From contig VGCZ01000039.1 of the NCBI GenBank assembly GCA_016869975.1, forward strand, positions 1-50,870: DNA of 50,870 nt, read 5' to 3'. Of this stretch, positions 36,254 through 44,033 are shown in pieces (the stretch's first letter is position 1; the number at the start of each line of letters is the position of its first letter). The stretch comes from Alphaproteobacteria bacterium (GTDB lineage: Bacteria; Pseudomonadota; Alphaproteobacteria; Reyranellales; Reyranellaceae). The notes beneath the pieces are model-generated. The model was not told the DNA's origin and searched no databases. It saw nothing but the letters and a program-made list of their open reading frames with translations. The position numbers and the translations under genes are program-made.

Positions 36254-37638
36254 TCCGCCACCACCGTCTTCACTCGCTGCCCGGGCCGCAACACCGCGCC
36301 GGGCTCCAGGCCGTTGAGCGTGTTGAACCAGTCGAGCGCGTTCTCGCCCAGCGGCATGCGCGCGGCCAGGCTTTGCGGCGTGTCGCCCGCCGCCACGGCG
36401 ACGATCTTCAGCCTCAACGGCCGCAACTGCGCGCGTTCGCGCGGGTCGAGGCGGCGGAAGGTCTGCGCCGCGCGCACCAGCTCCTCGCCGCGATCGGGTT
36501 GGCGGAACGCCGCCGCGCTGATCAGGAAGACGCAGACGTTGGGCGTGAAGCGGACAGCCACGACGCGAAAATCCTCGTCGTCGCCGGCGCCGATCGGACG
36601 GCGGCCGATGGCGGCCTCCATGCCACCGATGGTCGTCGGGCGCGCGTCGGCGAGGCTCACCCTGGGCAGCATGCGACGCATGGTGTCAACGATCGGGCCA
36701 TCCCCGGGATCGCGCCGGCAGGTGAACACCATCTCCGAATCGTCCGGCCCCAGCGCCGCGACCGCGCTCGGACTATTGAGCAGGCGGAAGCCCGGCGGCA
36801 CGCTGAACGCGAAGCCCATCTCGGGATGCAGGAAGTCGCGGCCGCGCGCGTAGCCCTGGCGCGGCTCGTCGCCGAACAGCATGCCGTCGATCGCGTCGAG
36901 ATGCCGGTCGCGATTGACCGCGCCGCCGCCCTTCGCGCTCGCCACGAGATCGCGCGCCGCCTTCACGCGATCGATGGTCCGCGGGTGGGTCGACAGCATG
37001 TTCGCGGCGGGATCGGCCTTGTCGGACGAGCGGCTGGCCAGCCGCGCCTCCAGCTGGCTGTGCTCGCGCAGCCGCGACAGGACGGCGATCGCGGCGTCGA
37101 CGTCGTAGCCGGCGCGGCCGATCATGGCGATACCGATACGGTCGGCCTCGAATTCCTGGTCGCGCGAATAGGCGCGTTCGTCGAGCACGCCCAGCGCCGC
37201 GATCTCGCGCACCAGCCTTGGATCGCCTGTCGCGCGCCCTACCTGGACCGCGACCTCGGCGTTGCGCTGTCGCAGCGCGCGGCGTTGCTCGGCGTGGCGA
37301 GCCGTGACATGCCCCATCTCGTGGCCGACCACGGCGGCGAGCTGCGCCTCGTTGTCGAGCAACGCGAGCAGGCCGCGCGTCACGAAGACCCGCCCGTCGG
37401 GAAACGCGAAGGCGTTGACGTCGGGGATGTCGAGGATGGCGATGCTCCAGGCGCGCCGCTCCTCGCTCGTCCGCGCCAGCCGATCGAGCACGCCCTGAAC
37501 ATAGACCGCGGCCGCGTTGGGCGCCGGTGCGCGCGCCGCCGGGCGCTCGTCGGTCGCGGCGCAGGCGGCGAGCCCGGCGGCGAAGGCGAGCGCCAGGACA
37601 AGGCGCGACAGCGCGCGCTCCCAAAGAGGATTGGCCAA
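36250..37638 (-). CDS. M48 family metalloprotease lipoprotein with LysM-like C-terminus
   Basis: About 462 residues. The lipobox LVLALAFAAGLAAC gives a predicted acylated Cys near residue 26. The zinc motif HEMGH (near residues 106-110) and downstream Glu in DQEFEADRIGIAMIGRAGYD define M48; NMLSTHPRTIDRV is the usual tail of the domain. The C-terminus VAAGDTPQSLAARMPLGENA...LRPGQRV looks like a LysM-type peptidoglycan-binding module. It probably acts as a periplasmic quality-control protease anchored in the envelope. I favour the TTG at 37638: the longer frame from ATG 37716 would translate an intergenic palindrome. Its stop overlaps that of the AKR-RidA gene. Confidence 0.88.
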   Translation of the reverse strand: MANPLWERALSRLVLALAFAAGLAACAATDERPAARAPAPNAAAVYVQGVLDRLARTSEERRAWSIAILDIPDVNAFAFPDGRVFVTRGLLALLDNEAQLAAVVGHEMGHVTARHAEQRRALRQRNAEVAVQVGRATGDPRLVREIAALGVLDERAYSRDQEFEADRIGIAMIGRAGYDVDAAIAVLSRLREHSQLEARLASRSSDKADPAANMLSTHPRTIDRVKAARDLVASAKGGGAVNRDRHLDAIDGMLFGDEPRQGYARGRDFLHPEMGFAFSVPPGFRLLNSPSAVAALGPDDSEMVFTCRRDPGDGPIVDTMRRMLPRVSLADARPTTIGGMEAAIGRRPIGAGDDEDFRVVAVRFTPNVCVFLISAAAFRQPDRGEELVRAAQTFRRLDPRERAQLRPLRLKIVAVAAGDTPQSLAARMPLGENALDWFNTLNGLEPGAVLRPGQRVKTVVAD

Positions 37639-37650
37639 CCGACCTCTTCC

Positions 37651-37680
37651 CTTCCCCCCGCTGTCGCGGGGAGCGGGAAG
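37651..37680. repeat. Dispersed palindrome, family A
   Basis: CTTCCC outer arms with core CCCCGC-TGTC-GCGGGG (37656-37671). It lies just upstream of the M48 protease gene, inside the frame of the longest possible reading. Confidence 0.65.
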
Positions 37681-37854
37681 CAGGTGGGCCAAGAACTCGC
37701 GCAACCACGCCGTCATTCACGACCTCTGCCTGTTGACGCCCGCGCACCCCGGCGCGAACGCGTTGACGGCCACCGATGATCGCATAATATCGCGGCGCGT
37801 CGCGCCCGCGAAACCCCGCGCAGGCGACGTACACGGGAGCGTTATCGCGTAGAA

Positions 37855-38865
37855 ATGCCGCGGTCGGAGAACCCCTTACGGTCGGAATTGTTCCCCGACA
37901 TCGTGCCGTACGCCTCCGGCATGCTTCCGGTCGATGCGCGCCACACGCTCTACTGGGAGCAGAGCGGCAATCCCGAGGGCGTGCCGGTCGTGTTCCTGCA
38001 TGGCGGGCCGGGCGCCGGCTCCGCGCCGGTGCATCGCCGCTTCTTCGATCCTGCCTTCTACCGCATCGTGATCTTCGACCAGCGCGGCTCGGGCCGCTCG
38101 CTGCCGCTGGGCGACGTGGTCGACAACACCACGCCGCACCTCATCGACGATCTCGAAACACTACGGCGACATCTGGGCATCGCGCAGTGGCTGCTGTTCG
38201 GTGGCTCCTGGGGCTCGACCTTGGCTCTGGCGTACGCCTCGCGCCACCCCGAGCGCTGCATCGGCTTCATTCTGCGCGGCATCTTCCTGGGTCGCGACAG
38301 CGAGGTGCGGTGGTTTCTGCATGGCATGCGGAACATCTTTCCCGAGGCCTGGCGAGAATTCGCCGAGCATCTGCCGCCGGGCGAGCGCGACGACCTGCTG
38401 GCCGGCTACTACACGCGCCTGATCGATCCCGACCCGGTGCGCCACCGCGCCGCGGCGCGCGCCTGGAGCCGCTACGAGGCGACCTGCTCGACGCTCTATC
38501 CCAGCGCGCGCGGCGCGCTGGAGGCCGATGGCGGCGGCTTCGCGCTGGCACTGGCGCGCATCGAGGCGCACTACTTCGTCAACCGGGTGTTCCTCGCCGA
38601 GGGATGGCCGTGGCGCGACATCAATCGCTTCCGTCATCTGCCCTGCACCATCGTGCAGGGCCGCTACGACGCGGTCTGCCCGCCGGTGACCGCCGAAGAG
38701 CTGGCGCGCGCCTGGCCGGAGGCGCGCTACGTCGTCGTGCCGGACGCCGGCCACTCCGCGCTCGAGCCCGGCATCCGCGCCGCCCTGGTCAACGCCACCG
38801 AGAACTACCGGCTGTCGCGCTACAGCAGCGATCTCTTCCTGCCGCGCTTTCCCTGGCAGGCGTGA
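37855..38865 (+). CDS. pip: Proline iminopeptidase
   Basis: 336 residues, alpha/beta hydrolase. HGGPGAGS forms the oxyanion region, the nucleophile is Ser118 in FGGSWGSTLALAYA, and the Asp and His of the triad fit GRYDAVCPP and DAGHSALEPG. The family-specific stretches FDQRGSGRS and DLETLRRHLGI are present. It removes N-terminal proline from peptides in the cytoplasm. The gene appears monocistronic and diverges from the M48 protease gene, both peptidases. Confidence 0.95.
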   Translation: MPRSENPLRSELFPDIVPYASGMLPVDARHTLYWEQSGNPEGVPVVFLHGGPGAGSAPVHRRFFDPAFYRIVIFDQRGSGRSLPLGDVVDNTTPHLIDDLETLRRHLGIAQWLLFGGSWGSTLALAYASRHPERCIGFILRGIFLGRDSEVRWFLHGMRNIFPEAWREFAEHLPPGERDDLLAGYYTRLIDPDPVRHRAAARAWSRYEATCSTLYPSARGALEADGGGFALALARIEAHYFVNRVFLAEGWPWRDINRFRHLPCTIVQGRYDAVCPPVTAEELARAWPEARYVVVPDAGHSALEPGIRAALVNATENYRLSRYSSDLFLPRFPWQA

Positions 38866-38935
38866 TCGCACCGTCGAGATCTGGCGGCCAGGCTGAGGCA
38901 TGCGCGACGGCGCCCGGTAGCGGCCACCGAAGAGA

Positions 38936-39238
38936 TCACCCCCTGCGCAGGATGCCGGGCAGCTTGCCGCCCCGAGCCAGGTACCGCGCGGCGAGCGCGA
39001 TCAGAACGATCACGATCACGCCGATCAGCCAGACGACCGCAACGATCACCTCGCCGGCGCTACCCAGGCCGCCGAGCGCCCATGACAAGGTCTCGATGAT
39101 CCCCGGGCTCGACGACACCAGATCCGCGTTGGCAGCCGCCCAGTCGCTCGCGGTATCGACCACCGAGCCCACGCCCCACGCCAGGAGGCTCCAGACGACC
39201 AGCGCCGCGACGGCGACGATCCAGACAAGCCCACGCAT
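38936..39238 (-). CDS. Small inner-membrane protein of unknown function
   Basis: 100 residues with two clear hydrophobic helices: MRGLVWIVAVAALVVWSLLA at the N-terminus and VIVAVVWLIGVIVIVLIALAA near the C-terminus. These flank an amphipathic loop (ASDWAAANADLVSSSPGIIE). The C-terminus is basic (RYLARGGKLPGILRRG). Of two adjacent ATGs I used the second because AGGAGG is 5 bp upstream of it. I do not recognise the family. It is convergent with pip and divergent from terC. Confidence 0.75.
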   Translation of the reverse strand: MRGLVWIVAVAALVVWSLLAWGVGSVVDTASDWAAANADLVSSSPGIIETLSWALGGLGSAGEVIVAVVWLIGVIVIVLIALAARYLARGGKLPGILRRG

Positions 39239-39653
39239 CATCGCCTCCTGACGGAGGCCGACGCGTCGGTCCGCTTCACTGAACCGCGCCGAAAGAAGCC
39301 AAGGGGGCCATTGGAAATACCAGCCAGCCGCGGGCCGATAACTTGATCCACTGTCGACATTGGATGCCTCCCAGATTCCGAGCGCCTGGGCGCTCGTCAG
39401 GTGGAAGGGTCCGACATCACGGCGGCATGCCGTCAGAGGGGCCCGGACCCGGGACGATTGACCACATCATGATCCACATGCCGTGCGTCAAGGGTGGGGC
39501 CGAGCAAAAAAGCCCGCGGCGGGGTCCTTGAATCTGGACGCTGCGCGATCACTTCTCGAGCACCCGTCGATCCGGGCCCCTCTGGCAAGCGCGCCCGCGG
39601 CGCGACTGCGATGTCGGATCTTACGACATCACTGACCAAGCCGGATCTGTCAC
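39239..39653. promoter_or_regulatory. 415-bp terC upstream region with long-range inverted repeat
   Basis: No gene supported. AGAGGGGCCCGGA (39435-39447) and TCCGGGCCCCTCT (39571-39583) are perfect 13-bp inverted repeats 123 bp apart, able to close a multi-hairpin RNA domain. A further perfect 7-bp hairpin, GAGCGCC-TG-GGCGCTC, is at 39380-39395. TerC genes are often preceded by Mn2+ riboswitches, but I do not find the yybP-ykoY conserved core here. Confidence 0.55.
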
Positions 39654-40661
39654 GTGGATCTCTCGTCTCTATTCCTCGACTGGCTGGGCAAGCCGCTGTG
39701 GATGTGGCTGGCTTTCCTGGGCATCGTCGTGGCGCTGCTCGCGTTCGATCTTGGCGTGCTGCATCGCGAGCACCGGCGGATCGATGTGCGCGAGAGTCTG
39801 CTTCTGTCGGGCGGCTACCTCGGGATCGGCGTCCTGTTCGGCGTCTGGGTCTGGTGGAGCCTGGGCGCTGAGTCCGGCATGAACTACCTGACCGGCTTCG
39901 TCGTCGAGAAGACGCTCGCGCTCGACAATGTCTTCGTCATCGCGCTGATCTTCGCGTTCTTCGCCGTGCCGGACCGCTATCAGCACCGGGTCCTGTTCTG
40001 GGGCATCCTCGGCGTCATCGTGCTACGCGCCATCATGATCGGGCTAGGCGCGACGCTCGTGTCGCAATTCGCCTGGGTGCTTTACCTCTTCGCCGTCTTC
40101 CTGATCGCGACCGGCGTGAAGATGCTCTGGCTGGGCGACAAGCCGCCCAGCCTCGCCGACAATCCGCTGATCGGCTTCATGCGTCGGCGTTTCAATGTGA
40201 CCGATGCGCATCACGGCGAACGCTTCTTCGTCCGCCTGCCCGATCCACGGAGCGGCGCGAGCCGTTTGTTCGTCACGCCGCTCTTCCTGGCGCTTGTCAT
40301 GGTCGAGATCGCCGACTTGATTTTCGCCGTGGATTCGGTGCCGGCGATCTTCGCGATCACCACCGACCCGTTCATCGTCTACACCTCGAACATCTTCGCC
40401 ATCCTCGGACTGCGCGCCCTCTACTTTGCGCTGGCCGCCGTGATCCAGCGTTTCCGCTACCTCAAGCCCGCCCTGGCCGTGGTGCTGATCTTCATCGGCT
40501 CGAAGATCTTCATCGCCGACGCGCTGGGGCTCGAGAAGTTCCCGGCGTGGGCGTCGCTTGGCGTCACCTTTGCCATCCTCGCCGCCGGGATCGTCTGGAG
40601 CCTGATGAAAACCCGACACGACCACGCCGACGGTCGTGTCGGGCATAGCGATAGCCGCTGA
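39654..40661 (+). CDS. TerC/Alx family membrane protein
   Basis: 335 residues from a GTG start, with about nine helices. Family signatures are FDLGVLHREHRRIDVRESLL, EKTLALDNVFVIALIFAFFA and ALVMVEIADLIFAVDSVPAI, the last two carrying the paired acidic residues thought to handle Mn2+. Members export Mn2+ or support metalation of secreted proteins. No Shine-Dalgarno sequence is obvious before the GTG, so expression may depend on upstream RNA structure. The last codons form a strong hairpin and the gene converges on a glycosyltransferase gene. Confidence 0.93.
   Translation: MDLSSLFLDWLGKPLWMWLAFLGIVVALLAFDLGVLHREHRRIDVRESLLLSGGYLGIGVLFGVWVWWSLGAESGMNYLTGFVVEKTLALDNVFVIALIFAFFAVPDRYQHRVLFWGILGVIVLRAIMIGLGATLVSQFAWVLYLFAVFLIATGVKMLWLGDKPPSLADNPLIGFMRRRFNVTDAHHGERFFVRLPDPRSGASRLFVTPLFLALVMVEIADLIFAVDSVPAIFAITTDPFIVYTSNIFAILGLRALYFALAAVIQRFRYLKPALAVVLIFIGSKIFIADALGLEKFPAWASLGVTFAILAAGIVWSLMKTRHDHADGRVGHSDSR
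40612..40643. terminator. 12-bp terminator-like hairpin inside the end of terC
   Basis: CCCGACACGACC - 8-nt loop - GGTCGTGTCGGG, a perfect stem encoded in the penultimate codons of terC (from RHDHADGRVGH). It lies 28 bp before the end of the convergent glycosyltransferase gene, so it could stop transcription from both sides. No T-tract. Confidence 0.6.
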
Positions 40662-40670
40662 TCGTCGCGC

Positions 40671-41642
40671 CTAGCGTCGCAACGCCTTGTAGATGTCGCG
40701 CAGGACGCGGCGAAGCGCGCTGTCGCGCCAGCCGGCGGAGACCGTCTCGCCGCGGGCGAAACGCTCGAGCATGTGGACGAGCCCGGTTTGCGACGCCCAG
40801 TCCCGCAGGATCTCGACGGCGAAGGCGCGATCGTCGGGCGCCAGCATCTTGCTGTAGCTGGCGATCAGCGAGCGCAGCCGCGCGCGCCGGGCCGTCTCGA
40901 CGTGCTTCATGTCGACGCCGGACATCTGTCGCGCGACCTCCGGGATCAGGGTCAGCACGATATAGACGTCGTCGCGCAACGCTTCGATGCGCCGCTCATA
41001 GGCGATGTTGGGGCGGTAGCTGACGCGGTACTCCGCGAGTGGCTGGGCGACATGCACGAAATCGCCCAGCGGCGCCAGCCGCAGCCACAGGCCCCAGTCG
41101 CCGATCAAGGTCGCCTGCTCGGGAAAGCCGCCGACCTTCTCCCAGGATGGTCGATGGAAGGCGTTGGCCACAGGCGGCACCTTGGGCGCGGCGAGCTGGG
41201 TGTGGAAGGTTTCCGGTGGCCGGATCACCGGGCGCATCGACAGAACCTTCTCGGCGCGGATCCTGCGGCCTTCGCCGTCGATCTGGTCGTAGTCGCCGGT
41301 GACCACCACGGCGTTGGGCGTGCGTGACGCGCCCTCACGGACCAGGCGGGCGAAACCGCGCAGGGCGCGGTCGTCGGAGCCCAGCAGCGATACCCACTGG
41401 CCGGTCGCCTGGGTGGTGGCGAAATTGTAGTTGGGCATCATGCCCAGGCGCCGCGGCGGATGGACGATGCGGATGCGGTCGCGATAGCGCTCGATCACCT
41501 CCCGGGAGTTGTCGGTGCTGTGGTCGTCGCACACGACGATCTCCGACCCCGGCAGATCCTGGTCGAGCAGCGATTCGATGGTCTCGCCGATGAACCGGCC
41601 GTGGTTGTAGGACGGCACCACAAAGGAGTGGCTGAAGGCCAT
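40671..41642 (-). CDS. Family 2 glycosyltransferase
   Basis: 323 residues of GT-A fold. FVVPSYNHGRFIGETIESLL opens the nucleotide-sugar domain, EIVVCDDHSTDNS follows, and GQWVSLLGSDDRA provides the metal-binding DD replacing DxD. GGFPEQATLIGDWGLWLRLA is the acceptor-side ED-like motif. No transmembrane helix, so it is cytoplasmic or peripheral. Sugar and acceptor are unknown; no polysaccharide cluster surrounds it, so it may decorate a lipid or protein. Convergent with terC. Confidence 0.92.
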   Translation of the reverse strand: MAFSHSFVVPSYNHGRFIGETIESLLDQDLPGSEIVVCDDHSTDNSREVIERYRDRIRIVHPPRRLGMMPNYNFATTQATGQWVSLLGSDDRALRGFARLVREGASRTPNAVVVTGDYDQIDGEGRRIRAEKVLSMRPVIRPPETFHTQLAAPKVPPVANAFHRPSWEKVGGFPEQATLIGDWGLWLRLAPLGDFVHVAQPLAEYRVSYRPNIAYERRIEALRDDVYIVLTLIPEVARQMSGVDMKHVETARRARLRSLIASYSKMLAPDDRAFAVEILRDWASQTGLVHMLERFARGETVSAGWRDSALRRVLRDIYKALRR

Positions 41643-41703
41643 CAGCGCGCCGCCATCCAGTCTGGGGGCGAAACACGAGCGGCGGCGGAATCGGTGGCAA
41701 GAT

Positions 41704-41718
41704 TGTTGAGAGTCAACA
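41704..41718. promoter_or_regulatory. Small palindrome in the divergent 226-bp region
   Basis: TGTTGA-GAG-TCAACA, perfect 6-bp arms, in an AT-richer patch between the glycosyltransferase and monooxygenase genes. A second pair, GGGCGAAAC (41666) and GTTTCGCCC (41761), brackets it. These are operator candidates only. Confidence 0.4.
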
Positions 41719-41868
41719 CGTTAGGTCTAGTCGCTACACCGGTCGTAAGGGTATTACAGCGTTTCGCCCGCAGGCGCCATAATTTCTTGGTCAGGTTGCT
41801 GATCGCGGCCCGGCGCGATTGACTCAGTGGACAGCGGATCGTCCAATCCACGGCAGGGAGCGACACGC

Positions 41869-43119
41869 ATGAAGTTCGGCATCTTCTATGAGCATCAGCT
41901 GCCCCGGCCGTGGACCGAGCGCAGCGAGTATCAGCTGCTGCAAGATTCGCTGAGCCAGATCGAACTCGCGGATCGCCTCGGCTACGACTACGCTTGGGAG
42001 GTCGAGCATCACTTCCTCGAGGAGTACTCGCACTCCTCCGCGCCCGAGGTCTTTCTCGGCGCCGCCAGCCAGCGCACCAAGCGCATCCGGCTCGGCCATG
42101 GCGTGATCCAGCTCACCACCAACCAGCCGCATCGCGTCGCCGAGAAGGTCGCGACGCTCGATCTGCTGAGCGGCGGGCGCGTCGATCTCGGCATGGGCGA
42201 GGCGGCGGGACCGGCCGAGCTGCACCCGTTCAACATCCGCGTGCGGGACAAGCGCGAGCGCTGGGAAGAGGCTGTGAAGGCCATCATCCCGATGTTCACC
42301 AAGGACAGTTGGGAGTTCCACGGCCAGTACTACGACTTCCCGGCGCGCAACGTCGTTCCCAAGCCCTACCAGAAGCCGCATCCGCCGCTGTGGGTGGCGT
42401 GCTCCAACATCCAGACCATCGGCAAGGCGGGTGAATGGGGTATGGGCGCGCTGGGCTTCACCTTCGTGACGCCCGAAGCGGCGCGCGCCTGGGTGCACAA
42501 GTACTACAACAACCTGCTGAACAACTCGAGGAAGCTCGCCGACTACCCGAGCAATCCCAACGTGGCGATGGTGTCGGGCTTCATGTGCGCGGCGACGGAC
42601 GAGGAAGCGGAAGCCAAGGCGGCCGGCTGGACCTTCTTCATCTTCGCGCTCTCCTACTACGGCCGCAAAGGCGTCGATGGGCCGGGCCAATCCGATCTCT
42701 GGCGGGACTATCAGAGCTGGAAGGGCGGGCCGGAGGAAAAGAAGGCGCTGGAGTCCGGCTTGATCGGCTCGCCGGAGACCATCCGCAAGAAGCTGCGCCA
42801 GTTCCAGGCGAGCCGCGTCGATCAGGTGATCCTGCTCAACCAGGCGGGCAAGACCAGTCACCGGGACATCTGCGAGTCGCTGGAGCTGTTCGCCAAAGAG
42901 GTCATGCCGGAGTTCCAAGCGGCGGAGGCCGAGCACGCGGCATGGAAGGCGAAGGTGATGGCGCGCGAGATCGTGCTCGAGGATCTCGATGTGCAGAAGT
43001 ACGACATCTACAGCCATCAGAACGAGCACATCGTGCGGCTGACGCCCGAGCAGCTGAAGGCCAAGATGGCGGAGAAGGAAGCGGCGACTAAGAAGACGGT
43101 GGCGGCGGGCGACGACTGA
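41869..43119 (+). CDS. LLM class (luciferase-like) flavin-dependent monooxygenase
   Basis: 416 residues of TIM-barrel luciferase fold. It starts MKFGIFYEHQLPRPW and shows AWEVEHHFLEEYSHSSAPEV, RLGHGVIQLTTNQPHRVAEK, DLLSGGRVDLGMGEAAGPAE and SPETIRKKLRQFQASRVDQV. Family members use FMNH2 and O2 to oxidise aldehydes, alkanesulfonates or ring compounds. The next gene, one base after its stop, encodes a flavin reductase-type protein that could supply FMNH2. RBS GGGAG precedes the ATG. The Lys/Ala-rich C-terminal extension (AKMAEKEAATKKTVAAGDD) is probably disordered. Confidence 0.93.
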   Translation: MKFGIFYEHQLPRPWTERSEYQLLQDSLSQIELADRLGYDYAWEVEHHFLEEYSHSSAPEVFLGAASQRTKRIRLGHGVIQLTTNQPHRVAEKVATLDLLSGGRVDLGMGEAAGPAELHPFNIRVRDKRERWEEAVKAIIPMFTKDSWEFHGQYYDFPARNVVPKPYQKPHPPLWVACSNIQTIGKAGEWGMGALGFTFVTPEAARAWVHKYYNNLLNNSRKLADYPSNPNVAMVSGFMCAATDEEAEAKAAGWTFFIFALSYYGRKGVDGPGQSDLWRDYQSWKGGPEEKKALESGLIGSPETIRKKLRQFQASRVDQVILLNQAGKTSHRDICESLELFAKEVMPEFQAAEAEHAAWKAKVMAREIVLEDLDVQKYDIYSHQNEHIVRLTPEQLKAKMAEKEAATKKTVAAGDD

Positions 43120-43120
43120 C

Positions 43121-43744
43121 ATGCCCCGTCTTCTGTATGTCGTCGGCTCGCCGCGCGGCGGCGCCTCGCGCTCCAACACGGTCGCCTCGGCCTATGTCGA
43201 GGCGTTCGCCGCGAAGCACCCGGACTTCGCGATCGACACGCTCGATCTGTGGCGCGAGGAGCTGCCGGCCTTCGACGACCAGAAGGTCGCGGCCAAGCTG
43301 GCGGTGATGCGGCAGGGCAAGCCTGACGATGCGCAGCGCGCGGCCTGGCAATCCGTGCTCGCCGTCGTCGAGCGTTTCCGGACCGCCGATCGCTACGTCT
43401 TCAGCGTGCCGATGTGGAACGGCTCGATCCCCTACCGGCTGAAGCACTACATCGATGTCATCATGCAGCCCGGCCTGCTGTTCAACCTCGATCGCGCCGC
43501 CGGCTACAGCGGACTCTTGAAGGATAAGCGCGCCACCGTGGTCTACAGCGCCGGAATCTACGCGCCGGGCAAGCCGCCGCAATTTGGCGCCGATTTCCAG
43601 GTACCGTATTTCGATTGGTGGCTTCGCGAGGCCGGCATCGCCGACATCGAGACCATCCGCCTGCCGCCGCTGGCCTCGGCGGGCGACGCCACCGAGGCTC
43701 TGGCCAGGGCATGCGGCGAGGCGCGAGTCCTCGCGGCGAGATAG
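43121..43744 (+). CDS. FMN-dependent NADH-azoreductase-like flavin reductase
   Basis: 207 residues of flavodoxin-like fold. VVGSPRGGASRSNTVASAYV binds FMN phosphate, VFSVPMWNGSIPYRLKHYID and VVYSAGIYAPG line the flavin. It resembles AzoR/NQO-type dimeric enzymes that reduce flavin, quinones or azo bonds with NAD(P)H. The ATG begins 1 bp after the stop of the luciferase-like gene, giving tight coupling. The most economical role is as reductase partner of a two-component monooxygenase. Confidence 0.9.
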   Translation: MPRLLYVVGSPRGGASRSNTVASAYVEAFAAKHPDFAIDTLDLWREELPAFDDQKVAAKLAVMRQGKPDDAQRAAWQSVLAVVERFRTADRYVFSVPMWNGSIPYRLKHYIDVIMQPGLLFNLDRAAGYSGLLKDKRATVVYSAGIYAPGKPPQFGADFQVPYFDWWLREAGIADIETIRLPPLASAGDATEALARACGEARVLAAR

Positions 43745-43756
43745 GGGGATCTCTTG

Positions 43757-44002
43757 ATGCGTATCGCGATCATCGCGGCTTCCATCGCCATCGCGGCGGC
43801 GCCTTTCACGGCGCAGGCGTCCGGCTACTACGTCTATTGCGCCAACAGCAAGATCGAGGTCGATTCGCGCGACTTCAACCAGATGAAATCGGCGCGCGGT
43901 TCGGGTATCTGCCAGATGGGCAGCTTCGGTTACCGCATGGACGCCGAGTCCTTTGCCAAGAAGAATTTCGGCGGCGTCGGCGGCAAGTGCGCCTGCCGTT
44001 AG
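43757..44002 (+). CDS. Small secreted Cys-containing protein
   Basis: 81 residues. The signal peptide MRIAIIAASIAIAAAPFTAQ is followed by a probable cleavage after QAS. The mature part of about 59 residues has four Cys (VYCANSK, GICQMG and the terminal KCACR), enough for two disulfides or a small metal site. I do not recognise the family. ATG 43757 is used over a TTG one codon before it. It lies 12 bp after the flavin-reductase gene and may be co-transcribed. Confidence 0.75.
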   Translation: MRIAIIAASIAIAAAPFTAQASGYYVYCANSKIEVDSRDFNQMKSARGSGICQMGSFGYRMDAESFAKKNFGGVGGKCACR

Positions 44003-44011
44003 CTTCCCTTT

Positions 44012-44025
44012 CCCCGCTGGCGGGG
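44012..44025. repeat. Dispersed palindrome, family A (short copy)
   Basis: Core CCCCGC-TG-GCGGGG; the G-rich right side continues as CGGGGGAG, ending at the FAD-monooxygenase start codon, so it also supplies that gene's Shine-Dalgarno sequence. Confidence 0.6.
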
Positions 44026-44033
44026 CGGGGGAG

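Noticed and set aside
37639-37716. N-terminal extension of the M48 protease from ATG 37716
   Set aside because: It would translate a family A palindrome (RDSGGKGRGR) ahead of a normal lipoprotein signal peptide. The TTG at 37638 fits better, though the start remains uncertain.
39239-39653. yybP-ykoY manganese riboswitch before terC
   Set aside because: Expected for the gene family, but I could not find the conserved GGGGAGTAG-type loop or the second conserved internal loop. The long inverted repeat is reported separately.
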